A DNA stretch of 64,000 bases from Blastomonas sp. CACIA14H2 (GCA_000503195.1 AYSC01000002.1:124001-188000), one strand, 5' to 3'; positions 1 through 10,231 are shown, counted from the stretch's first letter. The notes: generated by a model not told the origin, from the sequence alone. Translations and numbers: made by a program.

Positions 1-26
1 GAAGGCACCAGCGCCGGACAGGCCAT
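1..26 (-). CDS. Possible 5' end of bufB (DUF692/MNIO-type protein), cut by the window edge
   Basis: An ATG on the minus strand lies four bases after the bufferin stop codon and stays open to the window edge, giving only eight residues (MACPALVP). Bufferin genes are usually followed directly by a DUF692 (MNIO) iron enzyme gene, so this is the expected place for bufB. The fragment is too short to identify on its own sequence, and no clear Shine-Dalgarno is seen before the ATG, so an alternative start is possible. Confidence 0.3.
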
Positions 27-30
27 GGCA

Positions 31-318
31 TCAGCCGCGCGGGGTCGGCTTCTTGGCACCCTTGAGCGCGGTGAGCGAACCGCCCAGCTTGGCGCATTCG
101 CCCTTGGCGACGTACTTCCAGGCGTTGCCCTGATAGTCGACGGTCGAGGTGCCGGCGCACGAGGTGCCGGGGCCGGCGGCGCAGTCGTTCTTGCCTTTGA
201 GCGAGACGCCGTAGCACTTTTCCTTTTCGCCGGCGGCGGCGGCGGGGGTTGCGGCGACGGTCGCGGCCGCGAGGACGGCTGCGGCCGCAGCGCCGAGGGT
301 GATGATCGAATTGGACAT
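31..318 (-). CDS. bufA1: DUF2282 / BufA1-type periplasmic bufferin
   Basis: A 95-residue secreted protein. Residues 1 to about 29 form a Sec signal peptide (hydrophobic Ala/Val-rich stretch ending in APAAAA-like sequence). The mature part holds four cysteines in the contexts EKCYGV, NDCAAG, TSCAGT and GECAKLGG, the pattern of the DUF2282 family. Family knowledge: these are RiPP-type peptides modified on cysteines by a DUF692 (MNIO) enzyme and used to bind copper or other metals in the periplasm. I chose the ATG at 318 over the upstream GTG at 333 because AAGGAACG sits just before it. It reads out of the window, where bufB, bufC and a DoxX gene would be expected. Confidence 0.85.
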   Translation of the reverse strand: MSNSIITLGAAAAAVLAAATVAATPAAAAGEKEKCYGVSLKGKNDCAAGPGTSCAGTSTVDYQGNAWKYVAKGECAKLGGSLTALKGAKKPTPRG

Positions 319-461
319 GGGACGTTCCTTCACGAGAATGACGGGTTGGCAAGTTGGACAGCGCGGCTTTCCAGCCTGCCTGTCAGAGCGCTCTTTCGTG
401 CGAGCCTGGCCCGAGGTTACCGCGATTTGCGTCCGCCTGCAAAAAATTCCTGCGTGAATCG

Positions 462-490
462 CTTGACCCCGCGTGCTCCAGCGCTATCTA
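462..490 (+). promoter_or_regulatory. Candidate groESL promoter
   Basis: TTGACC (463-468) and TATCTA (485-490) are spaced by 16 bases directly upstream of the CIRCE element. The same stretch also roughly fits an alphaproteobacterial RpoH promoter (CTTG, about 17 bases, then CTATCTAG). This would place the transcript start at or near CIRCE, as needed for HrcA repression. Confidence 0.5.
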
Positions 491-498
491 GCGGCTCG

Positions 499-525
499 TT
501 AGCACTCACCCCAATCGAGTGCTAA
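499..525 (+). promoter_or_regulatory. CIRCE element (HrcA operator)
   Basis: A perfect 9-bp inverted repeat TTAGCACTC / GAGTGCTAA separated by exactly nine bases, the canonical CIRCE sequence. It lies 80 bases upstream of the groES ATG, so groESL should be repressed by HrcA. The hrcA gene itself is not in the window. Confidence 0.97.
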
Positions 526-604
526 TCGCGAGAGCGGGCGCAACATCCTGTGCCGGCCGCGAAGGGGGTTCACTCATTCAGTGACGCAAGGAAAGGCTTA
601 ACGC

Positions 605-892
605 ATGACATTTCGTCCGTTGCACGACCGGGTTTTGGTGCGCCGCATCGAAGCCGAGGAAAAGACCGCTGGCGGGATCATCATCCCCGACGCAGCGAAG
701 GAAAAGCCGTCGGAAGGCGAAGTGATCGCCGTCGGCGAAGGCACCCGTGACGAAGCCGGCAACCGCATCGCGCTCGACGTCAAGGTCGGCGACAAGATCC
801 TGTTCGGCAAGTGGTCGGGCACCGAAGTGAAGATCAACGGCGAAGATCGGATCATCATGAAGGAAAGCGACATTCTGGGCATTCTCGGCTGA
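605..892 (+). CDS. groES: Co-chaperonin GroES
   Basis: A 95-residue protein of standard GroES length that forms the heptameric lid of the GroEL folding chamber in the cytoplasm. Its start ([14 protein letters not shown]), the mobile-loop region around residues 17-34 ([18 protein letters not shown]) and the C-terminal [20 protein letters not shown] block are typical. AAGGAAAGG lies upstream of the ATG. It is the first gene of a groES-groEL operon with a 50-base gap before groEL, under CIRCE/HrcA and probably RpoH control. Confidence 0.98.
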   Translation: MTFRPLHDRVLVRRIEAEEKTAGGIIIPDAAKEKPSEGEVIAVGEGTRDEAGNRIALDVKVGDKILFGKWSGTEVKINGEDRIIMKESDILGILG

Positions 893-906
893 TCCAGACC
901 GTCTGA

Positions 907-2595
<1,689 letters not shown>

Positions 2596-2630
2596 TCCAC
2601 ACCGTCTGGCCACACGCCAAACACGAAACG

Positions 2631-2664
2631 GGGCCGGAGGGGAAACCTTCCGGCCCTTTTTCTT
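2631..2664 (+). terminator. Rho-independent terminator after groEL
   Basis: A GC-rich stem (GGGCCGGAGG paired with CCTTCCGGCCC around a short GGAAA loop, one bulge) followed by TTTTTCTT. It ends groESL and stands just before the convergent DJ-1/PfpI gene. Confidence 0.85.
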
Positions 2665-2668
2665 GGGC

Positions 2669-3352
2669 TCAGGCGGTGGCGAGGAGCGCTGCCTCCATCT
2701 CGGCCGCGCGCGCGTCGTAGAAGCGCTCGCGCATCATCGCGACGATCGGCTCCGGGCTGGTCGCGGGCGTGCCCCCGGCAAAGGGCGGTGCGGGATCATA
2801 TTCGAGGCTGAGCTGGAGCGAGCGCGCGACATCCTCGCCGTGCAGATGCGCGATCACGGTCAGAGCGAAATCGATGCCCGAGGTCACCCCGCCTGCGGTG
2901 ATGACACGGCCATCGATCACCGTGCGCGCGGGCTCGTATACCGCCCCCACCAGCGGTAACTGCCCGGTATAGGCCCAGTGCGTCGTCGCGCGCTTGCCCT
3001 GCAGCAATCCCGCGCGCCCCAGGATGAACGCGCCGGTACACACGCTGGTCACCCATTGCGCAGATGCCCCCTGGCGGCGGACGAAATCGATCAGCGGCGT
3101 GGCAGCAAGGGCCGCGGGCACCCCGAGTCCGCCCGGCACGCACAACAGGTCCGCCTGCGGGCAATCGTCAAAGCTGATGGTCGGCACGATCGCAAACCCG
3201 GCATCGGTCATCACCGGATCGAGTGTCGCGGCTGCGACATGCACCTTCGCCACCGGCATTCGGCACAGGAACTGCGCAGGCCCGGTAAAATCGAGCTGGG
3301 TGATCCGGTCGAAGATCGCGAAAACCACATGAAATTGAGGCGCATCGGTCAT
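2669..3352 (-). CDS. DJ-1/PfpI family protein (isonitrile hydratase-like)
   Basis: A 227-residue class-I glutamine-amidotransferase-like protein. The nucleophile-elbow cysteine is in VTSVCTGAFILG (about residues 100-111), followed by KRATTHWAY and the late GGVTSGIDFAL block. This layout is that of the isonitrile hydratase / transcription-regulator-amidase branch of the DJ-1 superfamily, but no AraC-type DNA-binding domain follows, so it is a stand-alone enzyme. The reading frame extends 62 codons upstream, but AAGGAACG just before the ATG at 3352 and the start of homology (FHVVFAIFDRITQLDF) support this start. Substrate is unknown. It converges on groEL and is transcribed away from the neighbouring hydrolase gene. 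Confidence 0.8.
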   Translation of the reverse strand: MTDAPQFHVVFAIFDRITQLDFTGPAQFLCRMPVAKVHVAAATLDPVMTDAGFAIVPTISFDDCPQADLLCVPGGLGVPAALAATPLIDFVRRQGASAQWVTSVCTGAFILGRAGLLQGKRATTHWAYTGQLPLVGAVYEPARTVIDGRVITAGGVTSGIDFALTVIAHLHGEDVARSLQLSLEYDPAPPFAGGTPATSPEPIVAMMRERFYDARAAEMEAALLATA

Positions 3353-3509
3353 GGGGCGTTCCTTTCGTACGAGGAGGATTGCCCAGGCGCGCGACAGTGA
3401 CAAGCGCCCGCTCCCCGATGGTGATCCATCCAATGCGCCAGTTGCGGGCGGGCCGACCATAAGGTGCAAGCGGACTTTCGCCAAGTCTGATACAAAATGC
3501 TGGCAGATA

Positions 3510-3548
3510 CCCGAATATAATGGCACAATAAGTGACATAATATTCGGG
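3510..3548 (+). promoter_or_regulatory. Inverted repeat overlapping the Shine-Dalgarno of the MBL-fold gene
   Basis: CCCGAATAT (3510-3518) and ATATTCGGG (3540-3548) form a perfect 9-bp inverted repeat with a 21-base AT-rich loop. The right arm contains the first GGG of the GGGAGGGG ribosome-binding site before the ATG at 3557, and a TATAAT-like hexamer lies at 3516-3521. It could be a repressor operator or an RNA hairpin that hides the ribosome site. Confidence 0.5.
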
Positions 3549-3556
3549 AGGGGTTC

Positions 3557-4624
3557 ATGCGCCGCGTCGTCCTCGGGCTGATCGTCATCATCGCGATTAT
3601 CGCGAGCCTAGCCTGGTTTTCGCGCGATCGGTTCGGCGAGATCGTGTTCAACCGCGCGGTCGAAGCGAATTACGGCAAGGATGCAACCGCCGGTCTGCCC
3701 GACGGGCTGCACGTCATCCTGTGCGGCACCGGCTCTCCCCTGCCCGACCCCGATCGTTCCGGCCCTTGCACATTGGTGCTGGCGGGCAAGCAGCTGTTCT
3801 TGGTCGATGCGGGCTCCGGCGCGGGGCGGCGGATCGGCGAGATCGGGGTGCCGCTGGGCAGGATCGATGCGACGCTGCTCACCCATTTCCATTCGGACCA
3901 TATCGACGGACTGGGCGAGGTGCTGATGCTGCGCTGGGCGGCGAGCGGCCGCAAGCAGCCGATGCCGGTCTACGGTCCGCAAGGAGTCGAGCGGGTCGTG
4001 AGCGGATTCGACACCGCCTATACCGCCGATTACGGCTATCGCATCGCGCATCACGGTGCGGACATCATGCCACGCAGCGGCGCAGGCGCGCGGGCGCTGA
4101 CCATAAACTCGGTCGCTGATCCATTACCGGTCTACAATCGCGGCGGCGTGAAGATCAGCGCGTTCAGCGTGAAGCACGATCCGGTGGAACCCGCGCTCGG
4201 CTATCGCTTCGTGTACAAGGGCCGATCGGTCGTCATCAGCGGCGACACCGCGCCGACCTCAACGGTGGCACGGGCGTGCAATGGTTGCGATGTGCTGGTG
4301 CATGAGGTGCTCAACCCCGCGATGGTCGGCAGGATTTCGGAGTCCGCTGCGGCGCGTGGCGACCGGCGCATCGCGAAGATCATGTCCGACATTCCGGACT
4401 ATCACAGTTCGCCGGTGGCGGTGGCCGGGATTGCGCGCAAGGCCAAGGCGAGGATGCTGGTCTTCACCCATATCGTCCCGCGCATGCCTTCAAGGCTGCT
4501 GCACCCCTATTTCCTGCGTGGCGTGGCGAAGGCCTATCCGGGCAAGGTCGTCATGGGCGAGGACGGAATGCAGATCAGCCTGCCCGCCGGCAGCGACCGG
4601 ATCGAACAGGCTGATCTGCTGTAA
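3557..4624 (+). CDS. Membrane-anchored metallo-beta-lactamase-fold hydrolase (RNase Z-like)
   Basis: A 355-residue protein with an N-terminal hydrophobic anchor (residues 3-21) followed by an MBL fold. The metal site motif THFHSDHIDGLGE is at about 115-127, the second-metal aspartate is in VISGDTAPT (about 223-231), and the last His ligand is in VFTHIVPRMP (about 297-306). These and the GTGSPLPDPDRSGP block (about 57-70) are the layout of the RNase Z / arylsulfatase-like subgroup. Because of the signal anchor, a periplasmic or membrane-side phosphodiesterase or sulfatase-like role is more likely than tRNA 3' processing. GGGAGGGG precedes the ATG and is part of an inverted repeat. Confidence 0.85.
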   Translation: MRRVVLGLIVIIAIIASLAWFSRDRFGEIVFNRAVEANYGKDATAGLPDGLHVILCGTGSPLPDPDRSGPCTLVLAGKQLFLVDAGSGAGRRIGEIGVPLGRIDATLLTHFHSDHIDGLGEVLMLRWAASGRKQPMPVYGPQGVERVVSGFDTAYTADYGYRIAHHGADIMPRSGAGARALTINSVADPLPVYNRGGVKISAFSVKHDPVEPALGYRFVYKGRSVVISGDTAPTSTVARACNGCDVLVHEVLNPAMVGRISESAAARGDRRIAKIMSDIPDYHSSPVAVAGIARKAKARMLVFTHIVPRMPSRLLHPYFLRGVAKAYPGKVVMGEDGMQISLPAGSDRIEQADLL

Positions 4625-4640
4625 CGTGTACGGGACAGGA

Positions 4641-4925
4641 TTACTGCGCTTCTTCCTCGGCTTCGGCCTTGGCGTCGTCCCATTCCTTCTCGATCTTGTC
4701 GCCCGCCTTGTCGGCCTCGGCGTCGAGATCCTTTGCGGCTTCGTCGACGCTCGCCTCGACGTCATCGGCGGCATTCTCGATGACTTCGCCAGCAGCGTTC
4801 ACGTTCGATTCGATATCTTCACCGGCGGCATCGGCTGCGGCTTCGGTCTTGTTCTCGGTCTCGGCCGAACAGGCAGTGAGGCCCAGAGCGAGGGCAGCGA
4901 CGCTGGCAATGGCAAGATTTCGCAT
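4641..4925 (-). CDS. Small acidic helical lipoprotein
   Basis: A 94-residue protein with a lipoprotein signal (lipobox LTAC, mature Cys at 19). The mature part is Ala/Glu/Asp-rich with repeated amphipathic helix segments of about 11 residues (for example NAAGEVIENAADDVEAS and EAAKDLDAEADKAGDK), resembling LEA-like or entericidin-neighbour small lipoproteins. GGAGCTATCCC precedes the ATG. It is convergent with the MBL-fold gene (16 bases apart) and divergent from polA. Its function is unknown; an envelope or stress role is only a guess from the composition. Confidence 0.75.
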   Translation of the reverse strand: MRNLAIASVAALALGLTACSAETENKTEAAADAAGEDIESNVNAAGEVIENAADDVEASVDEAAKDLDAEADKAGDKIEKEWDDAKAEAEEEAQ

Positions 4926-5045
4926 GGGATAGCTCCTTCATAAGGGTGCCCGGTTCGGCACCTTCCCCGCTCCGCTTACGCGCCATGGCATGGGCGGTTC
5001 CAAAATTGCATGACCCTGCCCGATGGCGCTGCTATCGCTGCCGGC

Positions 5046-7850
5046 ATGGCACAGCAGAACCATCTCTACCTCGTCGACGGCTCCTCATACATCTTCCGCG
5101 CCTATCACCGGCTTCCGCCGCTGACCAACCCGGAAGGCACCCCGGTCGGCGCGGTCTATGGCTATACGACGATGCTCTGGAAGCTGGCCGACGACCTGCA
5201 TAAGGCCGATGGCCCGACCCATATGGCGGTGATTCTCGACAAGAGCTCGCAGAGCTTCCGCAACGAACTCTACGACCAGTACAAGGCCCACCGCCCCGAG
5301 CCGCCCGAGGATCTGGTCCCGCAATTTCCGCTCATCCGCGATGCGACGCGCGCCTTTTCGATGCCCTGCATCGAGGAGGACAATGTCGAGGCGGACGACA
5401 TCATCGCGAGCTATGCCAAGGATGCGCTCGCCAAGGGCTGGAAGGTCACCATTGTCAGCTCCGACAAGGATCTGATGCAGCTGATCCAGCCCGGGCTCGA
5501 CATGCTCGACACGATGAAGAACGCTAGGCTTGGCCCCGAGGCGGTGATGGAGAAGTTCGGGGTCACTCCCGAACAACTCGGCGATGTGCTCGCGCTGATG
5601 GGCGATGCGGTCGACAATGTGCCCGGCATCCGCGGCATCGGCCCCAAGACGGCGTCCAAGCTGATCGTCGAGCATGGTGATCTGGAGAGCGTGCTGGCGG
5701 CAGCGCCCTCGATGAAGCCGTCCAAGATGCGCGACAGCCTGATCGAGCAGGCCGATATGGCGCGGCTGAGCAAGATCCTCGTCACGCTCAAGGACGATTG
5801 CCCGCTGCCCAACGAGCTCGACGATTTCCTGCTCAAGGACATACCGCCCGAGCCGCTCGCCGCATTCCTCGGCAAGCACGGCTTTACCAGCCTGCTCCGC
5901 AAGCTGGGGGCGAGCGGCCCGGCGGATGTGGCCCCTGCCCCATCGGGAGCGACGGCCGACGCCCCGCGCAGCGACAATGCGATTGCGCCGCAGCCGCTCG
6001 CCATGTCCGCGATCGATCTCGACGACTATGTCTGCGTGCAGGATATCGACACGCTCCATTCCTGGATCGCCAGGGCGCGCGCCGTGGGAATGGTCGCGGT
6101 CGATACCGAGACGGATTCGCTCGATTCGATGCAGGCGGCCCTGGTCGGGGTCAGTCTGGCGATCGCCCCGGGCGAGGCCTGCTATATCCCGCTCGGCCAT
6201 GGCAGCAACGACATGTTCGCCGAGAAGCCGCAGCAGATCGCGCTGGGCGAAGCCATCGCCCGGCTCAAGCCGCTGCTCGAGGACGATGCCGTTCTGAAGA
6301 TCGGCCAGAACCTCAAATACGATCTTAACGTGCTCGCGCGCCACGGCGTGCACGTCTCGCCGATCGACGACACGATGGTGATGAGCTTCAACCTCGACGC
6401 GGGGCAGGAATTCGGCACCGGCGGGCACGGCATGGATGCGCTCGCCGACCGGCATCTGGGGCACCAGTGCATCAGCTTCAAGTCGCTGACCGGCACCGGG
6501 AAGAAGCAGATCGGCTTCAACGAGGTGCCGCTCGCCGATGCGACGCGCTATGCCGCCGAGGACGCCGATGTCACGCTGCGCCTATGGCACGTGCTGCGCC
6601 CGCGCCTGCCGGTCGAAGGCGCCACGCGAATCTACCAGAATGTCGATCGCCCGCTCATCCCCGTCGTCGCCGGGATGGAGCGCCACGGCATCAAGGTCGA
6701 TCGCGAGCAGCTCGCGGCGCTGAGCCAGGATTTCGCCACTCGCATGGCCGCGCTCGAGGGCGAGATCCACGAGCTCGCGGGCCAGAGCTTCGCCATCGGC
6801 AGCCCCAAGCAGCTGGGCGAGATCCTGTTCGACAAGCTCGGCCTCAAGGGCGGCAAGAAGGGCAAGACCGGCGCCTATTCGACCGATGTCACCGTGCTCG
6901 AAAAGCTCGCCGCCGAAGGATCGGAAATCTCGCGCAAGGTGCTCGACTGGCGCCAGCTGTCGAAGCTCAAGTCGACCTATACCGACGCGCTGCAGGAGCA
7001 GATCAACCCGAAGACGGGCCGCGTGCACACCAGCTACAGCCTGGTCGGCGCGCAGACCGGTCGGCTGTCCTCGACCGAGCCGAACCTTCAGAACATACCG
7101 ATCCGCACCGAGATCGGCCGCCAGATCCGCCATGCCTTTGTCGCCGAGCCCGGCAATGTCATCCTGGCGGCGGACTATAGCCAGATCGAGCTTCGCCTCG
7201 CGGCGCACATGGCCGATGTCGAGACGCTGCGCGATGCCTTTGCCAAGGGCGAGGACATTCACAACAGAACCGCGCAGGAGCTGTTCGGCGAGGTCAATCG
7301 CGATACGCGCGGGCGCGCCAAGACGATCAACTTCGCGATCCTCTACGGCATCTCGCGCTGGGGACTGGCGGGGCGGCTCGAGGTGAGCGCCGAAGAAGCG
7401 CAGGCGATGATCGATACCTATTTCCAGCGTTTTCCGGGGATCAACCGCTATATCGCCGAGACGCTGGAAAGCGCGCGCGAATGCGGCTTCACCGAGACCC
7501 TGTTCGGGCGCAAGACGCATTTCCCGCGCATCACCTCCAAGAACCAGGCCGAACGCCAGGGCAGCGAGCGTGCGGCGATCAACGCGCCGATCCAGGGCAC
7601 CAGCGCCGACATCATCAAGCGCGCAATGGTGCGCATGGGCCCCGCGCTCGACGCAGCAGGGCTCGGCCATGTCCGCATGCTGTTGCAGGTGCATGACGAA
7701 CTGGTGTTCGAGCTGCCCGAGGCCGATGTTGAGGCGGCCTCCGCCGTGATCCGTTCGGTCATGGAAAATGCGGCGGAACCGGCGGTAATGCTCAGCGTAC
7801 CCTTGGGCGTGGAGATCGGCACCGGGCCGAGTTGGGGGGCGGCACACTGA
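5046..7850 (+). CDS. polA: DNA polymerase I
   Basis: A 934-residue repair and Okazaki-fragment polymerase with three domains. The 5'-nuclease (about 1-290) begins LYLVDGSSYIFRAYH and contains VSSDKDLMQL. The 3'-5' exonuclease (about 330-510) keeps its acidic residues in VAVDTETDS, QNLKYDLNVL and YAAEDADVTL, so proofreading should be active. The polymerase domain has motif A DYSQIELRLAAH (near 710), motif B RAKTINFAILYGIS (near 757) and motif C QVHDELVF (near 880). The start is uncertain: the ATG at 5046 is where homology begins, but an in-frame ATG at 5010 also exists and neither has a strong ribosome site. The stop overlaps the next start (TGATG). Confidence 0.96.
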   Translation: MAQQNHLYLVDGSSYIFRAYHRLPPLTNPEGTPVGAVYGYTTMLWKLADDLHKADGPTHMAVILDKSSQSFRNELYDQYKAHRPEPPEDLVPQFPLIRDATRAFSMPCIEEDNVEADDIIASYAKDALAKGWKVTIVSSDKDLMQLIQPGLDMLDTMKNARLGPEAVMEKFGVTPEQLGDVLALMGDAVDNVPGIRGIGPKTASKLIVEHGDLESVLAAAPSMKPSKMRDSLIEQADMARLSKILVTLKDDCPLPNELDDFLLKDIPPEPLAAFLGKHGFTSLLRKLGASGPADVAPAPSGATADAPRSDNAIAPQPLAMSAIDLDDYVCVQDIDTLHSWIARARAVGMVAVDTETDSLDSMQAALVGVSLAIAPGEACYIPLGHGSNDMFAEKPQQIALGEAIARLKPLLEDDAVLKIGQNLKYDLNVLARHGVHVSPIDDTMVMSFNLDAGQEFGTGGHGMDALADRHLGHQCISFKSLTGTGKKQIGFNEVPLADATRYAAEDADVTLRLWHVLRPRLPVEGATRIYQNVDRPLIPVVAGMERHGIKVDREQLAALSQDFATRMAALEGEIHELAGQSFAIGSPKQLGEILFDKLGLKGGKKGKTGAYSTDVTVLEKLAAEGSEISRKVLDWRQLSKLKSTYTDALQEQINPKTGRVHTSYSLVGAQTGRLSSTEPNLQNIPIRTEIGRQIRHAFVAEPGNVILAADYSQIELRLAAHMADVETLRDAFAKGEDIHNRTAQELFGEVNRDTRGRAKTINFAILYGISRWGLAGRLEVSAEEAQAMIDTYFQRFPGINRYIAETLESARECGFTETLFGRKTHFPRITSKNQAERQGSERAAINAPIQGTSADIIKRAMVRMGPALDAAGLGHVRMLLQVHDELVFELPEADVEAASAVIRSVMENAAEPAVMLSVPLGVEIGTGPSWGAAH

Positions 7851-9193
7851 TGATATCCTGGGTTCGGCAGTCGATCATTCCCCAGACCCCGGACTTGGAC
7901 AGCACCGCCTTTTCCGATCCGCTCTTCCTGTCCACGATCGGGCAGTTTCTGGTCGAGCACTACAAGCTCTGGCTGCTCAGCATCGGGCTGGTCGTGCTGC
8001 TCGTCGCCTGGCTGCCTCTGCTGCTCAAGAAGCTGCCGCTGTCATTGCCGATCATCTTTGTCGGCATGGGCATGGCGATCTTCGCCTGGACGCCGCTGGC
8101 GCAGTTCTCGCCGCATCCGGTCGAATCGCCGGTGCTGATCGAAAAGGCGAGCGAGTTCATCGTCATCGTCTCGCTGATGGGCGCGGGCCTCAAGATTGGC
8201 AGGCCGCTGAGCTGGGCGGGCTGGTCGATCACCGTGCGGCTGCTGGCGATCGTGATGCCGCTGACCATCGCGTTCATCGCGCTTTCGGGCCTTTCCATCC
8301 TTGGCCTCCCGCTCGCCTCGGCGCTGCTGCTCGGGGCCTGTCTCGCGCCGACCGACCCGGTCCTCGCGGCCGATGTCCAGATCGAGAAGCCCGATAGCGA
8401 GGATAGCGACGAGGCCCGCTTTGCCCTGACATCCGAAGCTGGGCTCAACGATGCCCTCGCCTTCCCGTTCGTCCATCTCGCCATCGCCGCCAGCGCCGCA
8501 TCGCTGACCGGCGGGGTGCTGGCCGAATGGCTGTGGCATGACGTCGTCTGGCGGCTGACGGTCGGAGCGCTGGTCGGCGGCGCGGGCGGATGGCTGCTTG
8601 GCCAGATCATCTATCGCCTGCCGCAGGATACGCGGCTATCGCGCACCGGCGACGGCTTCATCGCGCTCGGCGCCACCCTCGCCATCTATGCGATGGCCGA
8701 GTTCGCGCATGGCTATGGGTTTCTGGCGGTGTTCATCGCCGGGCTCATCCTGCGCCGCTCGGCCGAGGGAGACGATTTCAACACCGAGATGCACGCCTTT
8801 GCCGACGAGACGGAACGCCTGGTGATGATGGTGCTGCTCGTCCTGTTCGGCGGCATGCTCACCGGCGGCGAGTTGCTCGCCGATATCGGGTGGAGCAACA
8901 TCATCGTGGCCGCCCTGGTGCTGCTCGTGATCCGACCGGTGATCGGCTATCTCGGGCTGGTCGGGGTCGACCGGCCTCCGCTGGAAAAGTTCGTGATCGC
9001 CTTTTTCGGCATCCGCGGGCTGGGCTCGGTCTATTATCTCGCTTTCGGCCTGAACCATGGCGATTTTGCCGAGCAGCACAGTCTTTGGGAAACCCTGGGC
9101 CTGATCGTGCTCGGATCGATCCTGCTGCACGGGCTGACCGTCACGCCGCTCATGCGGCATCTGTCGCGGCGCATTTACAACAAGGACGAATGA
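7850..9193 (+). CDS. CPA1-type cation:proton antiporter
   Basis: A 447-residue inner-membrane protein with about 12 hydrophobic segments. It carries the monovalent cation:proton antiporter family features: LGACLAPTDPVLAADVQ (about 160-176) and GLNDALAFPFVHLA (about 196-209), where the Asn-Asp pair is the ion-exchange site. FGIRGLGSVYYLAFGL near the C-terminal end is also typical. The ATG at 7850 shares bases with the polA stop (TGATG) and has GGGGGGC upstream, which suggests translational coupling with polA. The reading frame extends to 7832, but that start lies inside polA. Na+ versus K+ specificity cannot be told from the sequence. Confidence 0.88.
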   Translation: MISWVRQSIIPQTPDLDSTAFSDPLFLSTIGQFLVEHYKLWLLSIGLVVLLVAWLPLLLKKLPLSLPIIFVGMGMAIFAWTPLAQFSPHPVESPVLIEKASEFIVIVSLMGAGLKIGRPLSWAGWSITVRLLAIVMPLTIAFIALSGLSILGLPLASALLLGACLAPTDPVLAADVQIEKPDSEDSDEARFALTSEAGLNDALAFPFVHLAIAASAASLTGGVLAEWLWHDVVWRLTVGALVGGAGGWLLGQIIYRLPQDTRLSRTGDGFIALGATLAIYAMAEFAHGYGFLAVFIAGLILRRSAEGDDFNTEMHAFADETERLVMMVLLVLFGGMLTGGELLADIGWSNIIVAALVLLVIRPVIGYLGLVGVDRPPLEKFVIAFFGIRGLGSVYYLAFGLNHGDFAEQHSLWETLGLIVLGSILLHGLTVTPLMRHLSRRIYNKDE

Positions 9194-9199
9194 ACCGAC

Positions 9200-10090
9200 C
9201 TATTCGCGCGACATCGCCTGCGGATAGCTGCCCAGGATGCGCACCCATTTGCTGTGATAGCCCAGCACCTCGAGCGCGCGGTCGACCGCGGGCTGGCCGG
9301 GCATGCCCTCGATATCCGCATAGAACTCGGCGGCAGCGAAGCTGCCGTCGCGGATATAGCTTTCCAGCTTGGTCATGTTGATGCCGTTGGTGGCAAAGCC
9401 CGACAATGCCATGAACAAGGCTGCGGGGATGTTCTTTACCTCGAAGATGAAGGTGGTCATCACCTTGGAAACGTCCGGCATCGGATCGTCGCGATGGGCC
9501 GCCAGCACGACGAAGCGCGTCATGTTGTGTGCGGCGTCCTCGATGCCCTGTTCCACCACCTTGAGGCCGAACACCTCGCCCGCCAGCTGCGAAGCGACCG
9601 CGCAGAGACCGGGCTCGCTTGATTCGGCCACGAACGCCGCCGCGCCTGCGGTATCGGGATAATTGATGGGCTCGAGCCCGTGCGCACGCAGATAATGCCG
9701 CGTCTGGCCGAGCGCCTGCGGATGGCTTACCGCCGCGGTGTAGGGCCCTTCACCCTTCGCGAGCAGGCAGTGGCGCACCGGCAGGAAATATTCGGCCACG
9801 ATCGTCAGGCCGCTTTCGGGCAGCAGGAAATGGATGTCCGCGACGCGCCCGTGCTGCGAATTCTCGATCGGGATGATCGCGCGCGCTGCACGGCCGTCCT
9901 TTACCGCATCCATCGCATCCTGGAACGAGAAGCACGGCAGCGGATGGCAGTCCGGCGCAAAGGCGCGGGCCGCGATATGCGAATAGGCTCCCGGCGCGCC
10001 CTGATAGGCGATCGCCCGCTCCGGTTCGGCGGAGGCGATTCGGGCCATGTCCTCGACCATCTGGCGGGCGATCTCAGGATAGCTTTGCAT
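9200..10090 (-). CDS. pheA: Prephenate dehydratase
   Basis: A 296-residue enzyme converting prephenate to phenylpyruvate in phenylalanine synthesis. The catalytic domain starts at RAIAYQGAPGAYSHIAARA, has the IPIENSQHGRVADIHFLL block and ends with the TRF motif in NMTRFVVLA. An ACT regulatory domain follows (about 205-290, TTFIFEVKNIPAALFMALSGFA and LESYIRDG), implying feedback inhibition by phenylalanine. No chorismate mutase domain is present, as usual for alphaproteobacteria. The ATG at 10090 fits the family N-terminus; one two codons upstream (10096) is also possible. It is divergent from the cytochrome c gene. Confidence 0.95.
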   Translation of the reverse strand: MQSYPEIARQMVEDMARIASAEPERAIAYQGAPGAYSHIAARAFAPDCHPLPCFSFQDAMDAVKDGRAARAIIPIENSQHGRVADIHFLLPESGLTIVAEYFLPVRHCLLAKGEGPYTAAVSHPQALGQTRHYLRAHGLEPINYPDTAGAAAFVAESSEPGLCAVASQLAGEVFGLKVVEQGIEDAAHNMTRFVVLAAHRDDPMPDVSKVMTTFIFEVKNIPAALFMALSGFATNGINMTKLESYIRDGSFAAAEFYADIEGMPGQPAVDRALEVLGYHSKWVRILGSYPQAMSRE

Positions 10091-10191
10091 GGGCATGCCG
10101 CATAGGCAGGCCCAGCCGTAACGACAAGGCGAAATCGCGCATCTCTGGGCTTGCAGAGCGAACGGACGATGATTAGAGGGGGCGGCTGACC

Positions 10192-10231
10192 GGCCCTGTT
10201 GCGACGCGGCAACGGGGCCTTTCAACAGGGC
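10192..10231 (+). promoter_or_regulatory. Two mutually exclusive hairpins upstream of the cytochrome c gene
   Basis: GGCCCTGTTGC (10192-10202) can pair with GCAACGGGGCC (10209-10219), followed by TTT, or GCCCTGTTG (10193-10201) can pair perfectly with CAACAGGGC (10223-10231). Both structures use the same left arm and lie about 95 bases before the cytochrome start, an arrangement like an attenuator or a leader switch. Only the pairing is seen; function is inference. Confidence 0.4.

Noticed and set aside
25..525. 166-codon frame on the plus strand at the window start
   Set aside because: Antisense to the bufferin gene and running through CIRCE and the groE promoter.
5085..6464. 459-codon frame antisense to polA
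   Set aside because: Shadow of polA; the translation is Arg/His/Val-rich without domains.
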